Shown here piece after piece: positions 56,492 to 64,000 of a stretch of 64,000 bases of DNA. Position 1 is the stretch's first letter, and each line of letters opens with the position of its first letter. This DNA comes from Larix kaempferi (lineage: Eukaryota; Streptophyta; Pinopsida; Pinales; Pinaceae), in assembly GCA_027924585.1 (NCBI GenBank), contig BSBM01000092.1, positions 10,819,001 through 10,883,000 on the forward strand. The letters are read 5' to 3'. A model generated the notes under the pieces. It saw nothing but the letters and a program-made list of their open reading frames with translations, searched no databases and was not told the origin of the DNA. Both the position numbers and the translations under genes were made by a program.

Positions 56492-59436
56492 GGGGACGTC
56501 CCACATAAAGTGACTAGGAAAACATAAGATAAAGCTCATGGTGGGTCTAGGGGGTGATATAATTCCCCACTAGTGTGTCCCCATGGTACAATAACATGAA
56601 ATAACTCATCAAAGTACAATAATGTGCCCATGTGGCAAAGTCGTGTCCCCTTAAAGACACCATAAAACCATAAAAATGAGCCCAAAAAGGTGTGTGGGCC
56701 CCATTGACTGTTGCAACTGCTCTGGAAGGTGTGGGAGATGTCACACACATCATCAAGATCATCCTCGTGCCATTTCCTTGCCTCAGTAGCCCAAATCGAA
56801 TTCCTCTGTAGCCATTTTACCATTTTTTATGCCTCTGTAAATCACCTGTAGAAGATAGAAATGCCTGTAACTCAATGCCTGGTCACCCGAGGCCAAAACT
56901 GACTGCACCAATATGTCCGAGAGTATGGATATATAGTAAAAACAAATGGTTGGACCCCATACTCTCTCTGTAGCAACCTAGGTGAAAAGAATAAAAAGTC
57001 AAACTGCTCTGCCAGGCCATTTTTAATGGCAAATCTGCACCAGAATGATAAACTGACAAATATCTCAAGTGAAACTGCCCGGAACTGCAAACTGAGTATC
57101 CCAATGGACTCAGAAGATCCAAATGTACTAAAAACACATACTCATACACCATGTGGATAACTGTATAATCATATAATACCATAACCATGCCCAAACAGAT
57201 AAAAAATAATACTCTGTAAATGATCAAAATCATAAAAATATCCCAAATCATCATCTGAAACCTGTAGTTGTTGCATGGGACCACCTGGTGGGTAATGTAA
57301 GACCATATATCATCAATCTCTATCATCATTGGTCTAATACATCACATGCCCTGTGGTTGACTTGGTCAAACTGGGTTAGACCAGGTCAAATTGACCCATA
57401 ATATGACTCAGGCTTAATCATCAAAATGCTGCAAGTGTAACTGGTTATGACATGCTTCATTAATCATTCAAATAGCAAGATTGTAAACATAAGTAGTACT
57501 TGACTGGCGGTTTAAAACAAGATGTTCAATGTAAACTTCATTAATAATTATAGCTCAGAACAGAACCTCAAGGATATGCTCACTTCATGGCTGTGATCAA
57601 TTTGCTAGTAATGGGTGAGGGTGGATAAATGCAGGGTTAGGCTAAGGTATGACTGTACAAACTTCACACTGTGATACTTTGGATGTAGGAAAGGGGATAC
57701 ACACTAAAGCATATGTTGGATAAGTAATAACACACGGGATGGCAGTGTCTCACAAATGGGTAAGCTGTTTGGGAAGTGCTTATTCAACCTTGACATATGT
57801 CTACAACTCACATCCAAGTTGACTCAGCTTCGTGAGGATCTTTTCTAGAGCCGCCATGACTAGGTGTCCGGCTAACCGTAACTTGATACTCTAGGGGACA
57901 CTTAGAATTAGTTGTCCCTTACTCCATCTCACATCACAACCCGTAGGCTCCATGAGGAAATAATCATTACATTCAAATAAGGTCATCATTGGATTTAGCA
58001 TTTATTAAAACCATTGCTTTATTTGGACCTTTCATTTCATTTCCATGGCCACCAGTCTTTAGATTTGGCATTTATTTATTCACTGATTTTATTAGGCCTT
58101 TAGATATCCCTTCAAGGGGATTTACATCTCATTCATTTCCATAGCCCTTCTTTCATTGTGTTTAAAAACACAGTTTCATTGAGTTTCATTTCAATGGGCT
58201 TTCACATAAGATATACAATAGTTTCCAGATACATGTAATGATGGTAGTAATATCTATTTCAGGTCTAGCCAACACAACTTAGGCAACTCAGAGCCGAGAC
58301 ACAGAGTAGACAGGGAAGCTCATCCAACAAAGAGGCTAGAGTGGGGAAGTCCTCGATATCACAGGTTAAGATGTAAGTCAGGATAAACTAAAAACTAGAA
58401 GGTAGCGGATGGATGGAGATAGTGAAAATGATGCCAAGACTAGCGAGCCATATAATGGCGGGAATGATCACCTCCACTCTCCAAAGGAGGGTAAAACCAA
58501 TGAGTATACACAACTTCATAATTCTGAGCAAGTAAGACTGTATAGATATAAATTAACAACCATGTCCATAATATATAAATAGACCGCCAGGTCATGACCA
58601 CAAAATGTTAAATCAAGCTACAAGAATGACCAACAAAGTTGTTGGTTGTGGAGCCAGATCTTCCAATCTCATAGATGATATTATCTCAGTCGTGCACCCC
58701 AGAGGACTGTACACTCATTCCCCAACCTTTGGGGCTGTTTTCACCAACAGTTTTCGGGACCATGGTTTTGGGTAACCCGTGGTATTTTCCCATTGTATTT
58801 CCCTTATAAAAGAAAGACATTGTAATACGGCTAGGGTTGATGTATTAGGTTTTATGCATTGTAAAAGATCTCTGAGATCGGTAAAGAGACTGTGAGACAG
58901 TGAAGAGGAAGTGCAGCGGCTGTGCTGCAGGTTGTATCCCTTCATTTTGCTGGACGAAATAATAATAAGGACTGGCAACTTCAGCGTGGACGTAGCCCAA
59001 GTTGGGTGAACCACGATATATCTGTGTCTCTCTTGTAATGTGTATGTGTGATTATATTTGCATTTATGTTTATTGTTATTGCTCTGCGATCCTGTTTTCT
59101 AACAAAAGCAACTGTGAACCAATACACAAATCATATACCCGCCTGATCATATACCTATACCAATCACCTGAATCATCAAGTATCAACTGGAAACTGTTGC
59201 TGCACATTTGGGCACTGCATACTGCTCTATATGGAAAAAAATGGCTACATCAGTCAACAAATCCGAGTTTCCTGAGACTCAGTCATGGAATAAGGAAATA
59301 CTAGTTGCTCATAAAATAGGAGTGATCCTGATATAGATGCTCATCTCAAGCATCTCAATGTAAAGGACTGGCTGAAAAAAGGCCTGGAATTCGATCTGAA
59401 GAATATGGTAGCCCAACTACTATATATGTGATAACA

Positions 59437-59709
59437 GGACCCAAAGGAAGTCCTCCCTAACCACCATACTTGGACCATACAAAAAACCTGAGGATCTGCT
59501 CCAATCTCTTAAACTGAGCCTTGTTAGGGAACCAACAAGAGATATAATAAATGTGTAAAGCTTGTAAAACTCATGAAACAACTATCAATCTACGTACAAA
59601 TGGAAGATCTTTTATTGCCATATAAGAAGTTTTAACAGAAGCTTTTTTAGGCACCAATGCCACATATCCATGACTAAAAGACCTATACCAAATGGGATCC
59701 CGAGGTACC
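59437..59709 (-). pseudogene. LINE (L1-type) RT-domain downstream fragment
   Basis: Minus strand reads LGIPFG...MWHWCLKKLLLKLLIWQ and, in another frame, VLQALHIYYISCWFPNKAQFKRLEQILRF-like residues (about 59470-59570). This is the pattern that follows the RT core in plant L1 LINEs (YLGxPxG, then a MPxYYxxxxxxP and LExxxRxFLW segment). It carries frameshifts and a stop. It continues upstream at 63649 beyond E4 and is cut on the left by the E element. Confidence 0.72.
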
Positions 59710-62700
59710 TGTTATCACCAAACTTGTAGTTGCCCCTAGATATGGATTCGTAAGGATGGTAGAGGGGATAGGCAACCAAAGAGGTGAACCAAGAGAGCAT
59801 CGATCTCCAAAGGATTAGTTGTCACGCCAATCGAGGCACTCTTCACTTGATGTTGTCTAAGCCCAAGGCAACAATGGGGGAGACCCAAATCAACTCCCGA
59901 CAAGAGAGATCTAACCAAGACATCAAACAGGATGAAGTACGTAAGGTGTAAGGTATGATAAACCCTAGATCTATGGATGAAGTCACAAGGTGAGTTATGG
60001 GTGGATCAAGAGGCTTAAGAGATGTAGTTTTGATCCAATATGATAGTACAAGTGACTTATGAGTTTAGTTAACAGATCCAGAATCAAGGTACCAACAAAT
60101 GATATAAAAATCCATTGCCTTGGAAACCGTGTCCAATGCAGGGAGGTTAAGAACAGGATTGCGGCTATCTAGTACCTTTGGATAGACTTGATTGACAGGT
60201 ATGACAGTATCAAAACACACAAGTCTCGGATAGGGCATCAAACAACAGGCAAACCAGCTATCTCAGGAAATGCATGAGGGTAAGGAGATCCAGTGCCTAG
60301 GGATTTGGGCCAGAGGGAGTCCTCCAAAGATGACGTCTTGGAGAACCCACCTAGGGTTTTCCCTAAGGTGAAAAACCCAGAAAAGTTTAGCCAATTTTCC
60401 AAGAGGTTTGAGCCAGAGAATTTCCCGATAAATTTTAATGAGGGTTTTAACTGTAAATGAAGATACCCAATGGATTGGAACCCAATAATGACTGAAATAA
60501 GAGTAGATCTTACCCGGATAATCTTGCAGATGCCTTGATGATGATGATCTATGCCTTCCCGGTCAATTTGAGGAGCTTTGAGTGAGTATCCAAGCCAAAT
60601 CGATTTTCCCAGAGAAGCCAATGCACCCTCCTTCCCTGCACAACGAACTACCTAAGTTAGATTCGAAGCATCAAGGAAAAATGACAAATGCAACAAGAAA
60701 CATATCAAGATGAAATCATAGATCACAATGAAGCTAATGAAAACCCCTGATATAAACGAAGTGATTTGAGGAGTCCCTGCAAAAACGCCCAAGTGAAGTC
60801 GCCCTCCTGTAGACAAAATACTGTTTCCAAAATAAATATGGATTCACCACAAAATCTCAAATGCTATGAGACAATAGACTTTCCAATCACCATCTAAGAA
60901 CACCACATCAAAGAAGATCCGAAAGCATCTGCAAATAATTATTTTATTATCAAGATTCCAAGAGCCAAAGGTCCCTTTACAATGAGAAGCTCTCTCCTTT
61001 AAATAGGAAGAAGAGATACCAAAACCCTAACCCACTTTTAAATGGATGGCTAAGATTAAAAGATACATAAGTTATAATCTATGGTTGAGATGAGCTCAAC
61101 AATAAAGTACACGGATCAACCCAAAAATATAACAATGTCATGGACAAAATCGCCCTAGGGGGACGTCCCACTCCAAGTGACTATGAAAACATAACATGGA
61201 GCTCATGGTGGGTCTAGGGAGTGACATATAACCTCCCTAGTGTGTCCCCATGGCACAACAATCATCAAATATATCATCTAAGTGTGACATCATGCCCAAC
61301 AAGGAAAGTCATGAGCCTCCAAAGGATCCAGAAAACCATAAAATGTGTCGGAGAAAGATGTGTGGGCCCCACTGAATGTTGCAACTGCTATGGAGGGTGT
61401 GGAAGACATCATACACATCATCAAAACCATTCCTATGCCATTTCCTTGCCTCAGTAGCCCAAATTGAACTCCTATGTAGCCAATTTTACCATTTTGTATG
61501 CCTCTATAAATCACCTGAAAAGTATAAAAATTCCTGTAACTCACCGCCTGGTTACCCGGGGCTAAATCTGACTGCACCATGTCTGGGAATATATCAATGT
61601 CGTAAAAACCAGTGGCTACACTCCATATCCCCTCTGTAGCGCCATAGGTAAACCAATCAACTCATGATATTGCTCTGACAGGCGATTTTTAATGGCAAAT
61701 CTACACTACGGTGATAAACTAAGAGAAACCTCATCTGAAACTGCCCGGAACTGAAAACAAATTGTCCCAATGAACTCAGAGATCTCAAATACACTAAAGG
61801 TGAACTCAGAGATCCCAAATACACTAAAGGTGCATACTCATACACCGTATGGATGATTGCATAATCATATAATATCAACACCATGCTCGGCCAATATAAA
61901 AATAATAACAATCTGCAAATGATCAAAATCATTAAAAGTACTGCAGATCACTATCTGAATCTGTAACTGTTGCATGGAACCATCTGGTGACCAAATAAGG
62001 ATCACATATCATCAATAGCTATCATCCAGGGTCTAATCCATCTCATGTCTTGTGGTTGACTTTGGTCAAACTGGGTTTGACCAAGTCAAACTGACCCATA
62101 ATATGATCCAAACTATAAACATCAAGGTGCTGTAAGTGGATTTGGTTAAAGCATGCTTCATTAATCATTCCAGTAGCAATATAAACACAAAGTAATCATT
62201 TCACTGGCGATCTAAAACAAGATATTCAAGATTTTCAATAATAATAACAGCTCAGACTTAGAACCTCAAGACTATACTCACTTCATGGCTGTGATAAATT
62301 TGCTAGTGATGGGTGAGGGTGTATAAATGCAAGGTTAGGCTAAGGGATGACTGTACTGACTTGACACTGTGACACTTTGGAAGTGGGAAAGGGGATACAC
62401 ACTATAGCATATGCTGGACAAGCAATAACACAGGGGATGGCAGTGTCTCACAAATGGGTGAGTTGTTTCAGAAGTGTTTATTCAACCTTGGCATATGTCT
62501 ACAACTCACATCCAAGCTGATATAGCTCCGTGAGGATCTTTTCTAGAGCCGCCATGACCAGGTGCCAGGAAACCGTAACTCAAGACTCTAGGGGACACTT
62601 AGAATAAGCTGTCCCAAGCTCCATCTCATATCACAACCCGTGGGGTAATGAGGAATAATCATTACAGTATAGGCCAGCAAATCATTAGATATACATTTAA

Positions 62701-63648
62701 CCACTACTTTTTGGGCCTTTCATTCATTTCCATTGCCTTGATCCGTGTGTGTTGAAAAACACATTCTTGGATTTACATTTATTAGGCTTTCTTGATCTGT
62801 GTGTGTTGAGAGACACATTCTTGGATTTACATTCATTTCACATGCCTTTCATTCACGTGTGTTGAGAAACACATTCTAGAATGGGCTTTAAGATATACAA
62901 TAGAGTTTCCAGATACATGTAATGATGGTAGTACTATCTGTTTCAGGTTTAGCCAACACAACTTAGACAACTCAAAGCCAAGACACAATATAACAGGGAA
63001 GCTTATCCAACAAAGAGGCTAGAGTGGGGGAAAGTTCTCCATATCACAAGTCAAGTAGTAAGTCAAGGTCACAACAATAACTGGAAGGTAACGGATGGGT
63101 GGAGATAGTGAAATTGATGCCAACACTAGCAAGCCAAACAAATGGTGGGAATGATCACCTCCATTCTCCTAGGAGGGTGAAACCAATGAGTATAGGCAAG
63201 AACCTCTATCATCTGAGCAGGACACTAGATAAATATATAATAAAGACCAAATCCAATATATATATATGATCACCAGATCATGACACTAAATGCTACAACA
63301 TGCTACTAAAATGAATGGGAATGCAATATAAACCAATACACCAGATAATACCTGCTGGATCATATACCTGTTCAAACCATCTGAACTATCATCTGTCAAC
63401 TGAGAACCTATTACTGCAACTCTGGGCACTGCATACTGCTCTGTAATGGCAAAATGGCTACATCGGTCATCTAACCTGAGTTTCCTGAGACTCAGTCATG
63501 GCAAAAGAATGTACTGCTGCTCACAATCATAGGAGTGATCCAAAATAGATGCTCATCTCAAGCATCTCAGTGTAAAGGACTGGCTGAAAAATATACTGGA
63601 ATCTCGATAAAATATATGGTAGCCCCAGCTACTATAAATGTGATAACA
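59710..63648 (-). mobile_element. E-family solo LTR (E4) inside a LINE
   Basis: A 3,939-bp LTR with ends TGTTATCAC...GTGATAACA, flanked by perfect GTACC duplications (59705-59709, 63649-63653). Minus-strand TATA-like CCTATTTAAA at 60998-61007. U5 TGTCG-type hairpin region at 59889-59911. It includes a 30-bp tandem duplication (61774-61831) and three dyads of the TGTGTTGnnAAACACA type (62745-62875). No genes. Confidence 0.9.
62745..62875. repeat. Three repeated dyads in E4 U3
   Basis: Three units each containing 'GTGTGTTGARAAACACATTC' and spaced by 'ttggatttacatt'. E1 (about 25786-25806) and the 5' LTR (about 58158-58174) carry one such dyad each. Confidence 0.6.
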
Positions 63649-64000
63649 GTACCAAACAATAACCCCAGGCTTGACACAATTCCGTAGAGAGGGGATTCAA
63701 GTTGGGGGGTCATCAATCCGGACCAACCAATATTCAATTTTTTACTCACTAAAGACTACCCAGAAGCACTGCAAAAGAGATCCAAATAGCCCCTAGTAAG
63801 CTCTACCGATACCTGATCTACCGGAACCAAGAAAACAGAATCATCAGCAAAATGGTTATTAACCATTTCAAACCCATCCAGTAGAACAATACCCAAAATT
63901 CTTCCTTGCATCTAAGCCAATTACAATAACTAACCCAAAGCATCAGCAACAAGGACGTACAAATAAGGGACAAGAGAACCCCCTTTGCCTTATCAAACGA
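63649..64000 (-). pseudogene. LINE (L1-type) reverse transcriptase core fragment
   Basis: Minus strand from the window edge reads (G)SLVPYLYVLVADALG, then GIVLLDGFEMVNNHFADDSVFLV (FADD active site at about 63839-63850), then YLDLFCSASG-stop-SLVSKKLNIGW. This is the order of a LINE RT: LSPYLFVLxADxL, FADD, LxxFxxxSGxxVSxxK. Frameshifts and stops mark a dead copy. It continues off the right edge and, after E4, at 59709-59437. Confidence 0.8.

Larger units (their letters stand above)
45015..59436 (-). mobile_element. E-family Gypsy-like element with gag-protease, 3' LTR truncated
   Basis: On the minus strand: 5' LTR (59436-49396, containing D1), PBS (49392-49376), gag-protease frame, C-terminal remnant, then a 310-bp piece of 3' LTR (45324-45015) cut by H2. 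It is about 8.8 kb without D1. RT, RNase H and most of integrase are missing, so it is non-autonomous. The right flank is LINE sequence, with GGACC at 59437-59441 as the potential TSD; its partner is not in the window. Confidence 0.85.
49396..59436 (-). repeat. E element 5' LTR (about 4.39 kb without D1)
   Basis: Plus-strand edges TGTTATCAC (49396) and GTGATAACA (59436), interrupted by D1 with GGGGA duplications. It aligns with E1 and E4. The minus-strand TATA-like CTATTTAAAGG is at about 50686-50696. The U5 hairpin with the TGTCG loop is at 49577-49600. Positions 57300-58600 and 58620-59000 are LTR U3 sequence without genes. Confidence 0.88.

Noticed and set aside
56536-57329. Minus-strand frames of 71-148 codons
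   Set aside because: They lie in E-family LTR sequence. Equivalent frames in E1 and E4 differ in length and frame, as expected of non-coding DNA.

Overview
This window is plant nuclear DNA made almost entirely of nested retrotransposons. I found no intact host gene, rRNA, tRNA or CRISPR array. The evidence is LTRs of 1.5 to 5.6 kb with TG...CA ends and 5-bp target-site duplications (TSDs), tRNA-iMet and tRNA-Asp type primer binding sites, Copia and Gypsy gag/pol motifs, a decayed LINE, and fragments of plant-type housekeeping genes carried inside elements. The AT-rich sequence and deep nesting suggest a vascular plant with a large repeat-rich genome. A gymnosperm or fern is possible, but the species cannot be named from this sequence.

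Layout, using my own family names. ALPHA is a long-LTR, gag-only family with a tRNA-Asp PBS. E is a long-LTR Gypsy-like family encoding gag and protease, transcribed on the minus strand in every copy here. H is a Gypsy-like family of which only 3' ends are present. D is an LTR-like family carrying host-gene fragments. Positions 1-5.8 kb hold an AT-rich stretch and two broken ALPHA copies. 5.8-9.5 kb holds H 3' ends in tandem. A Copia element spans 9527-43637 (TSD AATTG; about 5.1 kb once insertions are removed) and has three insertions. Its 5' LTR holds an ALPHA solo LTR (9575-13809, TSD GGAGG). Its integrase holds an ALPHA element (17123-29569, TSD GAGCT), which itself contains an E solo LTR (22310-26803, TSD GGAGG). 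Its 3' LTR holds a D element (31139-43431, TSD AAGCC), which itself contains an ALPHA solo LTR (34375-38995, TSD GGTCA). The rest of the second H LTR follows to 45014. An E element on the minus strand occupies 45015-59436; its 5' LTR holds another D element (50843-56491, TSD GGGGA). The right edge is a decayed LINE, split by an E solo LTR (59710-63648, TSD GTACC).

Several features stand out. (1) D elements carry fragments of cellular genes on their own sense strand, a threonyl-tRNA synthetase piece and a DPH7-like WD40 piece, behind a short shared 5' terminal block. (2) Two unrelated elements, ALPHA 17123-29569 and D 31139-43431, end in inverted rather than direct LTR ends, yet both have perfect TSDs. 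(3) D and H 3' ends are amplified in tandem, with every joint exactly at the LTR 3' terminus. (4) ALPHA LTRs carry small hairpins near their 3' ends whose stems change by paired substitutions between copies, and one hairpin type with a TGTCG loop is shared with the E family.

The elements do not form a cooperating gene set. ALPHA, E and D copies lack reverse transcriptase and must have been mobilised in trans. The Copia is dead.
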